Below, piece by piece: positions 1 to 8,620 of a stretch of 64,000 nucleotides of DNA. Origin of the DNA: Flavobacterium sp. (lineage in GTDB: Bacteria; Bacteroidota; Bacteroidia; Flavobacteriales; Flavobacteriaceae); the NCBI RefSeq assembly GCF_017744675.1, contig NZ_JAGIAV010000001.1:374498-438497 (forward strand), written 5' to 3'. The translations under genes and the position numbers were made by a program. How positions within the stretch are numbered: the first letter of the stretch is position 1; every line of letters begins with the position of its first letter. The notes beneath the pieces were generated by a model, which was given only the letters and a program-made list of their open reading frames with translations, ran no database searches and was not told the origin of the DNA.

Positions 1-1
1 G

Positions 2-37
2 CAAAAAACTTTGCGACTCTGCGCCTTTGCGAGATTA
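2..37. repeat. Dispersed intergenic repeat, 'ctttgcg' family
   Basis: A 36-bp segment built from the words actttgcg, actctgcg and ctttgcgag lies upstream of metG. It matches 20119-20154 at 35 of 36 positions, and a looser copy is at 62329-62362. Related words (ctctgcgctttttctttg, aatctctgcg) continue to about position 105. The segment is not coding. What it does is unknown; it belongs to the set of spacer repeats described in the findings. Confidence 0.8.
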
Positions 38-154
38 ATTTTCACTTCTTTCAAAAAAATCTCAGCGAATCTCTGCGCTTTTTCTTTGTGAATCTCTGCG
101 TAATAACGAAATCTCAATTCTATTGCTTATTTTTGCACTCTAAAATTCATATTA

Positions 155-2290
155 ATGACACAGAATCCAAAGCGATATACGATCACGGCGGCATTGCCTT
201 ACACCAACGGACCTATTCATATTGGTCACTTGGCAGGGGTTTACGTGCCTGCAGATATATATTCAAGATATTTAAGATTGCAAGGAAAAGATGTAGCATT
301 TATCTGCGGAAGCGATGAACACGGAGTTGCAATCTCTATGAAAGCCAAAAAAGAAGGAATTACACCACAAGAAGTTATTGATAAATATGATGGAATTATC
401 CGCAAGTCGTTTGAAGATTTCGGAATTTCATTCAACAATTATTCTAGAACTTCGGCAAAAATTCATCACGATACGGCTTCGGAATTCTTTAGAACATTAT
501 ATGATAAAGGAGATTTTATCGAAGAAGTAACCGAACAATTGTACGATGCAAAAGCAAATCAGTTTTTGGCAGACCGTTTTGTTGTGGGAACTTGTCCGAA
601 ATGTGGTAATGACGGAGCTTACGGAGATCAGTGCGAAAATTGCGGATCTACCTTAAACGCTACGGATTTGATTAATCCAAAATCGACAATTACTGGAGAA
701 ACTCCGATTTTAAAAGAAACAAAACACTGGTTTTTACCTTTAGACCGATATTCTGATTTCTTAACAGAATGGATTTTAGTTGGACATAAAAACGATTGGA
801 AAACCAATGTTTACGGACAAGTAAAATCTTGGATCGATGCTGGATTAGAACCTCGCGCCGTAACTCGTGACTTAGATTGGGGAATTGACGTTCCGGTTGA
901 AGGTGCTGAAGGCAAAAAACTATACGTTTGGTTTGATGCGCCAATTGGCTACATTTCTTCTACAAAAGAATGGGCAGCGCGCGAAGGAAAAGATTGGGAA
1001 CCGTATTGGAAAGATGAAGAAACAAAATTGGTTCACTTTATCGGAAAAGACAATATTGTTTTCCACTGTATTATTTTCCCGGCAATGTTAAAAGCAGAAG
1101 GAAGCTACATTCTGCCAGACAACGTTCCAGCAAATGAGTTCTTGAACTTGGAAGGAAACAAACTTTCGACTTCTAAAAACTGGGCGGTTTGGTTGCACGA
1201 ATATTTAGAAGAGTTTCCAGACAAACAGGATGTTTTGCGTTACGCTTTAACATCAAACGCGCCTGAAACAAAAGACAATGATTTTACTTGGAAAGATTTC
1301 CAAGCTAGAAATAACAACGAATTGGTTGCCGTTTTCGGAAATTTTGTAAATCGTGTTGTAGTTTTAACCAACAAATATTACGATGGCGTTATTCCAACTC
1401 CAAACGAATTTACAGAAATTGACGAAGCTACTTTAAACGAATTAAAAGCGTATCCAGCTGTAATTGCAAGTTCGGTGGAGCGTTATAGATTCCGTGAAGC
1501 TTTGGGCGAATTGATGAATGTGGCTCGTTTAGGAAATAAATACTTAGCAGACGAAGAGCCTTGGAAAGTGATGAAAGACAATCCAGAGCGTGTAAAAACT
1601 CAAATGTATGTAGCGCTGCAAATTGCTGCTGCGTTAAGCGTTTTAGCGGAACCATTTTTACCGTTTACAGCGGCTAAATTGTCAAAAATCTTAAATCTTA
1701 ATGATCTTAAAGAACACTTTAAAGGATTTAGTAAATATTTGAAAGAAAACCATCCTGGTTCTACAGATGTTATTCTGGATAAAACATTGGGTTGGAATGA
1801 TATTTCTGAAAACTCAGATTTATTGCCAGCAAGACACAAAATTGGTGAAGCAGAATTGCTTTTTGCTAAAATCGAAGACGAAGAAATACAAAAACAAATA
1901 GATAAATTGGAAGCAACAAAAACAGCAAATCTTGCTGAAAGCAAACAACCAGATCCGCAAAAAGAATTAATTCAGTTTGAGGATTTCGCGAAAATGGATA
2001 TTCGTATCGGAACTATTTTAGAAGCTGAAAAAATGCCAAAAGCAAACAAGCTTTTAGTTCTTAAAGTTGATACTGGAATCGATGTTCGCACGATTGTTTC
2101 GGGAATTGCTGAAAGTTTTTCTCCAGAAGAAATCATCGGAAAACGAGTTTCTGTATTAGCCAACTTAGCGCCAAGAGCTTTGCGCGGTGTTGAAAGTCAA
2201 GGAATGATCTTGATGACAACCAATGCAGAAGGAAAATTAGTTTTCGTAAATCCAGATGCTGATGCACCGAATGGTGCGACTGTAAATTAA
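155..2290 (+). CDS. metG: Methionine--tRNA ligase
   Basis: Class I aminoacyl-tRNA synthetase that charges tRNA(Met) with methionine in the cytoplasm. The 711-residue protein has the HIGH signature at residues 22-25 (IHIGHLAG), a zinc knuckle with Cys147, Cys150, Cys160 and Cys163, and the KMSKS-type loop as KLSTS at 336-340. An anticodon-binding helical domain follows. From about residue 605 comes a C-terminal tRNA-binding OB-fold ([20 protein letters not shown]...), the EMAP-like domain of the long, dimeric MetG form. The ATG at 155 gives a conserved N-terminus ([19 protein letters not shown]). The gene stands alone and is followed by a clear terminator. Complete and confidently assigned. 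Confidence 0.97.
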   Translation: MTQNPKRYTITAALPYTNGPIHIGHLAGVYVPADIYSRYLRLQGKDVAFICGSDEHGVAISMKAKKEGITPQEVIDKYDGIIRKSFEDFGISFNNYSRTSAKIHHDTASEFFRTLYDKGDFIEEVTEQLYDAKANQFLADRFVVGTCPKCGNDGAYGDQCENCGSTLNATDLINPKSTITGETPILKETKHWFLPLDRYSDFLTEWILVGHKNDWKTNVYGQVKSWIDAGLEPRAVTRDLDWGIDVPVEGAEGKKLYVWFDAPIGYISSTKEWAAREGKDWEPYWKDEETKLVHFIGKDNIVFHCIIFPAMLKAEGSYILPDNVPANEFLNLEGNKLSTSKNWAVWLHEYLEEFPDKQDVLRYALTSNAPETKDNDFTWKDFQARNNNELVAVFGNFVNRVVVLTNKYYDGVIPTPNEFTEIDEATLNELKAYPAVIASSVERYRFREALGELMNVARLGNKYLADEEPWKVMKDNPERVKTQMYVALQIAAALSVLAEPFLPFTAAKLSKILNLNDLKEHFKGFSKYLKENHPGSTDVILDKTLGWNDISENSDLLPARHKIGEAELLFAKIEDEEIQKQIDKLEATKTANLAESKQPDPQKELIQFEDFAKMDIRIGTILEAEKMPKANKLLVLKVDTGIDVRTIVSGIAESFSPEEIIGKRVSVLANLAPRALRGVESQGMILMTTNAEGKLVFVNPDADAPNGATVN

Positions 2291-2320
2291 GATTCTATTT
2301 CAAAATTCGAAATATTAAAA

Positions 2321-2346
2321 ACATGAGAAATTTCTCATGTTTTTTA
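2321..2346 (+). terminator. Rho-independent terminator of metG
   Basis: A perfect 20-bp palindrome (acatgagaaatttctcatgt) is followed directly by a T run, about 30 bases after the metG stop codon. Confidence 0.85.
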
Positions 2347-2378
2347 CTTTTATATAAGTTTGAATTTATAAGTTTGTC

Positions 2379-2407
2379 TTGACAAAAAAACCTTACATAT
2401 AATATTG
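2379..2407 (+). promoter_or_regulatory. Possible promoter of the structured leader and small gene
   Basis: TTG at 2379-2381 and TAATATTG at 2400-2407 are 18 bases apart, one mismatch from the Bacteroidota -33/-7 pattern TTTG / TAnnTTTG. Transcription would start near 2414, just before the stem at 2432. A second reading, TTGACA at 2379 with TATAAT at 2398, has a 13-base spacer, which is too short. Weak evidence. Confidence 0.35.
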
Positions 2408-2431
2408 AAACTTTAATAAAAGTTAAAATAA

Positions 2432-2517
2432 GCGAACTCTCGCCATGATGACCCTATGGAAACTCGGGAAAATCTATCTGTAAGGATATTTTGTCACATC
2501 TAAAGCGAGAGTTTCGT
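2432..2517 (+). ncRNA. Structured RNA candidate, leader of the 2537 gene
   Basis: The ends form a long stem: 2432-2443 (gcgaactctcgc) pairs with 2505-2517. It has nine continuous pairs, one bulged T, then three more (one G-T). Inside, GATG at 2447-2450 can pair with CATC at 2497-2500. A small hairpin TATC-tgtaag-GATA lies at 2474-2487, and a CCC/GGG hairpin can form near 2452-2468. The layout, a closed multibranch structure about 20 bases before a start codon, suits a cis-regulatory leader or a small RNA. I do not recognise it as any riboswitch, tRNA, SRP RNA or ribozyme. The stem is directly visible; the function is unknown. Confidence 0.45.
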
Positions 2518-2536
2518 GCGTTTAATATTTTCGTAT

Positions 2537-2812
2537 ATGACAAAAGAAAATCAAAAACCGACACAACACGATGTGATGCCATCAATGGCAAAATTCCTTT
2601 CAGATCTTTGGTTTGAAGGAGATTTTAGAGAACAGCCCAGTTATCTAGCTGAAATTTTCAAGCGAATTCTTGAAACAGATTTGGGAGATGACAAAAATCT
2701 ACGATCAAAAATGATGGAATGCATCAAAACCAGTGAAATGCTAGCCGAAACGCTCAAACCATTTTCGGATAAACAAATTCAGAAAGCTTGCAGTAAATTT
2801 GCTGTAGTTTAA
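2537..2812 (+). CDS. Small conserved-looking protein of unknown function
   Basis: A 91-residue soluble protein with no signal peptide or membrane segment (MTKENQKPTQHDVMPSMAKF...). It is mostly helical in character, with mixed charge and no cysteine pair or nucleotide-binding motif apart from Cys near residue 63 and Cys near 86. The frame opens at a GTG (2516) that lies inside the 3' side of the upstream stem, so the ATG at 2537 is the better start. The gene is alone between two terminators, directly behind the structured leader, which may control it. I do not recognise the family. Confidence 0.6.
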   Translation: MTKENQKPTQHDVMPSMAKFLSDLWFEGDFREQPSYLAEIFKRILETDLGDDKNLRSKMMECIKTSEMLAETLKPFSDKQIQKACSKFAVV

Positions 2813-2817
2813 AACAA

Positions 2818-2861
2818 AAAAGCGTGAACCAATTAAGATTTTAATTGATTCGCGCTTTTTG
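2818..2861 (+). terminator. Rho-independent terminator
   Basis: Long hairpin with arms aaaaagcgtgaaccaattaa and ttaattgattcgcgcttttt, followed by more Ts. Its stem is close in sequence to the terminator at 4409-4451, suggesting copies of one element. Confidence 0.8.
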
Positions 2862-2928
2862 CTTTTAAAATAACAGAAAGTATTTAGATTTGTACAAAAA
2901 ATCTTTAATACATTACAAATAATTGCGA

Positions 2929-4380
2929 ATGCCAAAAAAACTACTCCTTGCTACGCTATTACTTTTTAGTTTAATTTCATTTTCACAGGAACTTGTATAT
3001 TACACTCCACTTGAATTAAAAAAACATCGCGATGTTCTTCCAATCGTAAACAATGATAAAGAAGTGACTTTATTTGTTAGCGACAAGATCAAAGTAAAAG
3101 CCATACGTTTAAATGAAAAAATGCAAGTTATTGATAGTATTTCTAGCGAAAGACCTGATAAGAAAAAATTTGCTGAAATGATTGGATATAACTCAACTAA
3201 TTCTAATGCAAGGCTGTTTTGGGCATCTAAAGACCGAAGCTTAGTCCTTTCACAATTTTATGATTTTAAAACCCGAAAGATCTCAACGCAGGAATTAACT
3301 CTACTTATTCAGAACGAGCAGGTTTTGCAAGGTTTTAGTTCCAATGATAACTTTTTTATCTTAACAATAGTAAAAGAAACCAGTACCTTAAAGCTTCATG
3401 TTTTTGATCAGGATGGATATCACGAAACAAAAACAATTGACTTAAGCAATTTCCGTTTTTATAAAAAAGATTATACAAAAACGAACCTATATGGTATCTT
3501 CGAAGAAAGTCTGTTAGCGTTCGAAGCTCCATTTTCATTACAAAACATTAATTCAGAAACTCCAACTTCTATTACAGATGGAGCCAAAAAAAGAAAATGT
3601 TATGTCGACAATAACGAACTGATTATAACACTTGACTCTAATGTAGATTACACACAAATTTTTGTAATAGATTTAAAAAACTACACGGCGAAAGAAAAAA
3701 TCATAAACAAAACCATTATTATAAATGAAAACCGCGAAACTTTAAATTCAAATTCCTTTTATTTTGCTAAAAAATTATATCAGATGAAAAGCTCCCCTAA
3801 TTCTTTTTTCTTTACGATAAAAGATTTAGATGGAAATGTTCTGAAAGAATATAATGTAACCCCAGATGCTCCTATTGATTTCAAAAATTCAGAAATCTAT
3901 CAAGAAGGCGGTGATTTTGGAGGAAAAAGAATTTTAGAAACCAGTTCGCAGTTTATTAGAAAAGTAAACAAACTAAATTCTGGAATTTCATGCTATAATA
4001 TTGGTGATAATACATTAATCACACTTGGAAGTGTTTCTGAATTAAAACAAGGAACTTCTCCAATATTTATTGGCGGTGGATTGGTAGGAATTGCCGCTTC
4101 GGCTGTCGCTGGAGCAACAATGGCATATTATAATTCGACAATGAATAATTTTAATTCTTATTCAAATAGAAAAGTAGTAAAAATAGAATGTTTATTTGAT
4201 AAAGATAATAATCATCTAAAAACGGAATTACAGCCATTAGCTTTCGATAAAATCAGAACTTTCTTTGATGATACTACAGACGTTTCTTCCCAAACATTAT
4301 TCAGAATGCAATCATCATATTATTTAGGTTATTACGACAATAAAACAAAAGAATACATTATTAGAAAATTTGTTGATTAA
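2929..4380 (+). CDS. Exported protein of unknown function, paralogue of the 7060 gene
   Basis: A 483-residue protein with a signal peptide (MPKKLLLATLLLFSLISFSQ), so it should act in the periplasm or at the outer membrane. The body is rich in short beta-type segments and has no enzyme motif I can name. It is related along its whole length to the 464-residue protein at 7060. Shared features are the LIITLD.N stretch, a KLYQ motif, SxLDxG/LNSG, (F/L)ITLG, and a C-terminus of the form YYDxxTKxxxxRKF. Residues about 378-403 hold a glycine- and alanine-rich hydrophobic insert (PIFIGGGLVGIAASAVAGAT) that the paralogue lacks. The ATG at 2929 is preferred to the upstream TTG at 2923. A TAnnTTTG box (TAGATTTG) lies at 2885-2892. 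Confidence 0.7.
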   Translation: MPKKLLLATLLLFSLISFSQELVYYTPLELKKHRDVLPIVNNDKEVTLFVSDKIKVKAIRLNEKMQVIDSISSERPDKKKFAEMIGYNSTNSNARLFWASKDRSLVLSQFYDFKTRKISTQELTLLIQNEQVLQGFSSNDNFFILTIVKETSTLKLHVFDQDGYHETKTIDLSNFRFYKKDYTKTNLYGIFEESLLAFEAPFSLQNINSETPTSITDGAKKRKCYVDNNELIITLDSNVDYTQIFVIDLKNYTAKEKIINKTIIINENRETLNSNSFYFAKKLYQMKSSPNSFFFTIKDLDGNVLKEYNVTPDAPIDFKNSEIYQEGGDFGGKRILETSSQFIRKVNKLNSGISCYNIGDNTLITLGSVSELKQGTSPIFIGGGLVGIAASAVAGATMAYYNSTMNNFNSYSNRKVVKIECLFDKDNNHLKTELQPLAFDKIRTFFDDTTDVSSQTLFRMQSSYYLGYYDNKTKEYIIRKFVD

Positions 4381-4408
4381 GCTCAAACCAACAAGTCCAT
4401 ATAACTTC

Positions 4409-4451
4409 AAAAAGCGCGAATAGTTAATTTTTAACCAATTCGCGCTTTTTG
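4409..4451 (+). terminator. Rho-independent terminator
   Basis: Hairpin with arms aaaaagcgcgaatagttaa and ttaaccaattcgcgcttttt, ending in a T-rich tail, 30 bases after the stop of the preceding gene. Nearly the same sequence as the terminator at 2818-2861. Confidence 0.8.
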
Positions 4452-4515
4452 CTTTCAAACTATTCGTTTTTGTAGATTATCTTTGAAAAAATAATACAAG
4501 AATAAAATACATTAA

Positions 4516-5409
4516 ATGAAACTCACCAAACCAAGATTAGCCCTAATCTGCGGTATACTCTGCATATCTATTTTTCCGATATTGGTAAAATTACGTTTAG
4601 CACCAGGATTAATTTCGGCTTTTTACCGAATGTTTTTTGCTGTCTTACTTTTACTGCCTTATGTTGTTTTAAGTGGAAATTTTAAACTCCCAAGTTTAAA
4701 ATTTGCTCTTTTGGCTGCACTTTGCGGTGTTTTATTCTCGTCTGATGTTGCCGTTTGGAATATCGCCATTCAGGAATCAAGCGCGACTCAGGCTTCCCTT
4801 TTGACGAATTTATCTCCCGTTTGGGTTGGAGTGGGTTCTTTTTTCTTTTTGAAAGCAAAACCCGCAACGAATTTCTGGATCGGTACTTTGGTCGCTTTAT
4901 TCGGAATGATCACTTTGGTCGGTTTTGAGTTTTTTATCGATTTAAACTTCGATCAGGCATTTCTATTCGCGGTTTTATCGGGAATCCTATATTCGATTTA
5001 TCTTTTGGTCAGCAAAAATGTGCTTTCTACAGTTGATGTTCTTTCGTTTATGACAATTAGTTTAACGGCTTCGAGCATTTATTTAGGAATTTTATGCTAT
5101 TCGTTAAACGAACCTTTCACAGGATTTACAGATACGGGTTGGTTTGTTTTGGTTTTACAAGCTGTTATTTGCCAATTGTGTGCCTGGCTTTCGATTAGTT
5201 ATGCAACGCAACACATGCGAGCAACCCGAGTTTCATTAAGTTTATTAAGTCAAGCTGTAATTACCTCGATTTTGGCTTGGTTGTTTTTGGAAGAAAAAAT
5301 AACTTTACAAATGATTATCGGCGGAATCATTCTCCTTTTCGGAATCCGAATTACGTTTTACGATAAAACGATTTCTTTGAAAAGATTGTTTTCTAAGAAT
5401 CGAGATTAA
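4516..5409 (+). CDS. EamA-family (DMT superfamily) transporter
   Basis: A 297-residue inner-membrane protein with about ten hydrophobic segments in two repeated halves, typical of the drug/metabolite transporter superfamily, where members export amino acids, nucleobases or other metabolites. Family-like features are the first half ending near FGMITLVGFEFF, the NLSPVWVGVGSFFFLKAKP segment of the first EamA repeat, and the second repeat ending LAWLFLEEKITLQMIIGG, where the conserved 'xExxT' turn precedes the last helix. The substrate cannot be read from the sequence. It is a single gene after a terminator, with start ATG at 4516. It is followed by a 280-base repeat-containing spacer. Confidence 0.85.
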   Translation: MKLTKPRLALICGILCISIFPILVKLRLAPGLISAFYRMFFAVLLLLPYVVLSGNFKLPSLKFALLAALCGVLFSSDVAVWNIAIQESSATQASLLTNLSPVWVGVGSFFFLKAKPATNFWIGTLVALFGMITLVGFEFFIDLNFDQAFLFAVLSGILYSIYLLVSKNVLSTVDVLSFMTISLTASSIYLGILCYSLNEPFTGFTDTGWFVLVLQAVICQLCAWLSISYATQHMRATRVSLSLLSQAVITSILAWLFLEEKITLQMIIGGIILLFGIRITFYDKTISLKRLFSKNRD

Positions 5410-5413
5410 AAAG

Positions 5414-5643
5414 TTTCTCGCAGATTCAATAGATTTGAGCAGATTTTTTAAAAATCCTCAAAATCATTTTATCCCGATAGCTATCGGGAGTGGTTAAATA
5501 AAATTTCCCGCAGATTACGCAGATTGAGCAGATTTATTTTTTTATCTTAACGAAATTAATCAGTAACCAAAAATTAGTGAAATTACTTCTACTGTTTTCA
5601 AAATAATTTATCCAATTAGCTATAATTCGTGAATTCGTGGCTA
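5414..5643. repeat. Spacer with 'cgcagatt' direct repeats, a palindrome and a 'cgtgaattcgtgg' repeat
   Basis: This spacer holds no gene. Two direct copies of a 'cgcagatt...gagcagattt' word occur at about 5417-5447 and 5504-5534. A perfect 18-bp palindrome (tcccgatagctatcggga) lies at 5472-5489. At 5622-5643 a 22-mer is identical to 59773-59794, one arm of the inverted repeat in front of the thioredoxin-like gene. Confidence 0.75.
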
Positions 5644-5690
5644 AAAAACTTGAAACAAAGAAAACCTGAAACTTGAAACAAAAAAACACT

Positions 5691-6398
5691 ATGTTACATA
5701 AAACTAAAATACCAAACTTAAAAGTAATCGCCTTTGATGCCGATGATACTTTGTTTGTAAACGAACCATACTTCCAAGAAACCGAACATAAATTTTGTGC
5801 TTTGATGGAAGATTATCTTTCGCATCAAGGCATTTCGCAAGAATTATTCAAAATCGAAATTGCCAATCTGCCTTTGTACGGCTACGGAATAAAAGGTTAT
5901 ATCCTTTCGATGATTGAAGCAGCAATGAACATTTCGAACAATACTATTCCGATTGAAGTCATTGAGAAAATCATCCAATACGGAAAAGAACTGCTTGAAA
6001 AACCAATTGAATTGCTAGACGGAATTGAAGAAACTCTTGAAGCTTTAAAAGGCAAATACAAATTGGTCGTAGCTACAAAAGGCGATTTAAAAGACCAGCA
6101 CAGCAAATTGCACCGTTCTGGTTTGGGGCATTATTTTCACCATATCGAGGTAATGTCAGACAAACAAGAAATCGATTATCAAAAATTGCTCGGACGTTTA
6201 GACATTCAGGCGCATGAGTTTTTGATGATCGGAAATTCATTAAAATCAGATGTTCTCCCAGTTTTAGGAATTGGCGGTTATGCCGTTCATATTCCGTTTC
6301 ACACTACTTGGGAACACGAAAAAATTAATCATACTATAGAACACGAGCACTTTAGTTCATTTGAAACTATTGCAGAAGTAGTTCCGAATTTATTATAA
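5691..6398 (+). CDS. HAD-superfamily hydrolase
   Basis: A 235-residue soluble haloacid dehalogenase-type hydrolase, probably a small-molecule phosphatase. Motif I is FDADDT with nucleophile Asp16 and general acid/base Asp18. Motif II is the VVATKGD stretch with Thr129, and motif III/IV is MIGNSLKSDV at 179-188, which binds the magnesium ion. The helical cap is of C1 type between motifs I and II. The frame opens at TTG (5673), but the ATG at 5691 removes an unlikely leader. Its stop codon overlaps the start of the CatA-like gene (TAATG), so the two are translated together. Substrate unknown. Confidence 0.85.
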   Translation: MLHKTKIPNLKVIAFDADDTLFVNEPYFQETEHKFCALMEDYLSHQGISQELFKIEIANLPLYGYGIKGYILSMIEAAMNISNNTIPIEVIEKIIQYGKELLEKPIELLDGIEETLEALKGKYKLVVATKGDLKDQHSKLHRSGLGHYFHHIEVMSDKQEIDYQKLLGRLDIQAHEFLMIGNSLKSDVLPVLGIGGYAVHIPFHTTWEHEKINHTIEHEHFSSFETIAEVVPNLL

Positions 6399-7027
6399 TG
6401 AAAACACTTTTAGACTTAGAAAATTGGAATAGAAAAGAGCATTTTGCCCATTTTAAACAAATGGAAGAACCTTTTTTTGGCGCCACAGTAGAAATCGATT
6501 GCACCAAAGCGTATCAAACCGCAAAAAGCCTGAATGCTTCTTTCTTCATTTTCTATTTGCATAAAACTTTGGCGGCGGTAAATGCCATCGAAAATTTTAG
6601 ATATCGCATTTCAGGAAACCAAATTTACATTAACGACCGCATTGATGCATCGGCAACAATTGGCCGTGAAGATGGCACTTTCGGATTTTCTTTAATTGAA
6701 TATGATCCTGATTTTAAAACATTCGAACAAATAGCATTAAGCGAAATAGAACGCATTCAAAGCACAACCGGACTTTTCACAAGATCTTTTGATTATGATA
6801 ATCTGATTCATTTTTCGGCAATTCCGTGGTTGAATTTCAGTTCTATAACTCATGCCCGCAGTTTTACCTATCCAGACAGCTGTCCGAAAATTTCGTTTGG
6901 AAAAATGATGGTTTCTGAAACTGGAAAAAGAACCATGTCGATGGCGGTTTATGTACATCATGGTTTAATGGACGGCATGCACGTTGGCCAATTTGTAGAT
7001 CTTTTTCAAGAGCTTATGAATCAATAA
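6398..7027 (+). CDS. CatA-like acetyltransferase (chloramphenicol acetyltransferase family)
   Basis: A 209-residue CoA-dependent acyltransferase of the type A CAT fold, which works as a trimer in the cytoplasm. The catalytic signature HHxxxDGxH is present at residues 187-195 (HHGLMDGMH), with His188 the likely general base. Other family traits are the FFIFYLHKTL segment and the PWLNFSSI region before the active site. It overlaps the HAD gene by one base and is followed 32 bases later by an exported protein gene. That setting suggests a metabolic acetyltransferase more than a dedicated resistance gene. Whether it acetylates chloramphenicol cannot be judged from the sequence. Confidence 0.85.
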   Translation: MKTLLDLENWNRKEHFAHFKQMEEPFFGATVEIDCTKAYQTAKSLNASFFIFYLHKTLAAVNAIENFRYRISGNQIYINDRIDASATIGREDGTFGFSLIEYDPDFKTFEQIALSEIERIQSTTGLFTRSFDYDNLIHFSAIPWLNFSSITHARSFTYPDSCPKISFGKMMVSETGKRTMSMAVYVHHGLMDGMHVGQFVDLFQELMNQ

Positions 7028-7059
7028 ATAAGCGGAATGATTTTTGCGCCCTAAAACAT

Positions 7060-8454
7060 ATGAGACGAATTTTTCTTTTTTTGTTTTTAATCTCCAGTTC
7101 TGTTTTGTTAAGCCAGACAGTACTGACTTCTTATGCATTCGATTTAAAAAACAAAATCGCCCAATCTGAAATTATGACTGGCGAGAACACAGTTACTCAT
7201 GATGTATTTGTTTTTGCTGCAAGGGCAGACAGCCTTTCGATATTAAAATACAACAGCGCTTTATTTTTAAGAGATAAATTTGTTACAAACCGTCAATACA
7301 CAGAAAATAGATCCTTGATGGGCTATAGTTTCAGCGAAGACGGAAATCCTACTTTATATTGGTTTTCGAAAGAAGAGAAATCAATAATTGTAATCAAGTA
7401 TTATCTCGAAAATAAAACTTCACGGGCTTTAAAATTACAGATTCCATTTGAAGATTATTCCTTAATAACACAGTATCAGAAAGACAACAATTTTTATTTG
7501 TTGATGAAAGATAAAACAAAAGAAGCTTTGACCGCTTTTATTTTCAAAAACGGAATGGCTCAAGAGAAATTTTTAGATTTCAGTTCTTTCAAGTTTATAG
7601 ATCAGAAAAGCCAGCCTAAAACATTCCATCAGATTTTATTTGAAAATCCTATAGAAAAAATGGGATCTGGAGAATATAATCCGTTATATAAAGTTACTGC
7701 CAAAAGCAAAATTTACATTCTTCCGAATCGCTTGATTCTAACTTTAGATCAAAATTTCAGAAAAACACAATTATTCGATATTGATTTGGAAAGTCTTGAA
7801 ATAAAAGAAAAGACATTTTTACAACCTGTTGGGAATAAAAATCCAAAAACGACCAACTCGTATTATCATGAAAATAAATTATATCAAATCAGTGTTAATC
7901 CTGATGAACTTCTATTTGATATCAAAGATTATGAATCGGGTGAGTTGGTAAAAAACTTTGCTGTTTCAAAAAAAGATACCATTCGTTTTAGTAATTCGCC
8001 TCTATTGATGCAGATCGAAGACCGAGAACCGAGAAAAATAAAGAATACAGCCAAATTTTTAAAAGCATTGTCTTCTCTCGATGCAGGACTTTCGGTTTAT
8101 AAAAACGACAAAAATCTATTCATCACTCTAGGAGGAACTGGAGTAGATTTGAACTCAATATCTATGAATAGTGTTAATTTTAACAACCCTTTTGGTGATT
8201 TTCCATCCAACAGTTATTACAATTTTGAAACCAATTACTCTATATTTCTTGAAAGTATATGGACCAAAAAGCTCGAACTTACTCAAGAAACGCATGCACC
8301 TTTTGCAACCGACAAGATTTTCTTCTTTTTAGATTCTCATAAAGAAGCAGTCCTTTATAATACCCTAAAGCTAAATAATTACACTATTTTAAGCTATTAT
8401 GATATTACTGCCAAACAGCTTGTGCTTCGCAAATTTACCGACGGATTCAATTAA
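7060..8454 (+). CDS. Exported protein of unknown function, paralogue of the 2929 gene
   Basis: A 464-residue protein with a signal peptide (MRRIFLFLFLISSSVLLSQ), predicted to be periplasmic or outer-membrane associated. It aligns over its length with the 483-residue protein at 2929: LILTLDQN, KLYQISVNP, SSLDAGLSVY, LFITLGG, and the end YYDITAKQLVLRKF. Where the relative has a glycine-rich hydrophobic insert, this copy has a polar Asn/Ser/Phe-rich stretch (NSVNFNNPFGDFPSN). It lies 32 bases behind the CatA-like gene and is probably the third gene of that operon. No function recognised. Confidence 0.7.
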   Translation: MRRIFLFLFLISSSVLLSQTVLTSYAFDLKNKIAQSEIMTGENTVTHDVFVFAARADSLSILKYNSALFLRDKFVTNRQYTENRSLMGYSFSEDGNPTLYWFSKEEKSIIVIKYYLENKTSRALKLQIPFEDYSLITQYQKDNNFYLLMKDKTKEALTAFIFKNGMAQEKFLDFSSFKFIDQKSQPKTFHQILFENPIEKMGSGEYNPLYKVTAKSKIYILPNRLILTLDQNFRKTQLFDIDLESLEIKEKTFLQPVGNKNPKTTNSYYHENKLYQISVNPDELLFDIKDYESGELVKNFAVSKKDTIRFSNSPLLMQIEDREPRKIKNTAKFLKALSSLDAGLSVYKNDKNLFITLGGTGVDLNSISMNSVNFNNPFGDFPSNSYYNFETNYSIFLESIWTKKLELTQETHAPFATDKIFFFLDSHKEAVLYNTLKLNNYTILSYYDITAKQLVLRKFTDGFN

Positions 8455-8620
8455 ACAGATTCGCAATCAATAACTTACATTAAAACATCTTATCTACTTG
8501 TTATTTTCTAATCTTTAGATTTTTGCAATTAATCCTATTTTAATACTTTTTTGACTTTTAAGGAAAGATTTTACTTACAATTTATCGTTGTTTTGGACAA
8601 AAATTTAAAATTAAGAAATA

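Noticed and set aside
2379..2403. TTGACA/TATAAT reading as an E. coli-type promoter before the structured leader
   Set aside because: The spacer is 13 bases, and Bacteroidota sigma factors use a different consensus.
2432..2517. Reading the structured leader as a fluoride riboswitch or hammerhead ribozyme
   Set aside because: A TGATGACCC stretch recalls those RNAs, but the required 5' portion of the fluoride switch and the conserved CUGANGA...GAAA core of a hammerhead are not both present.
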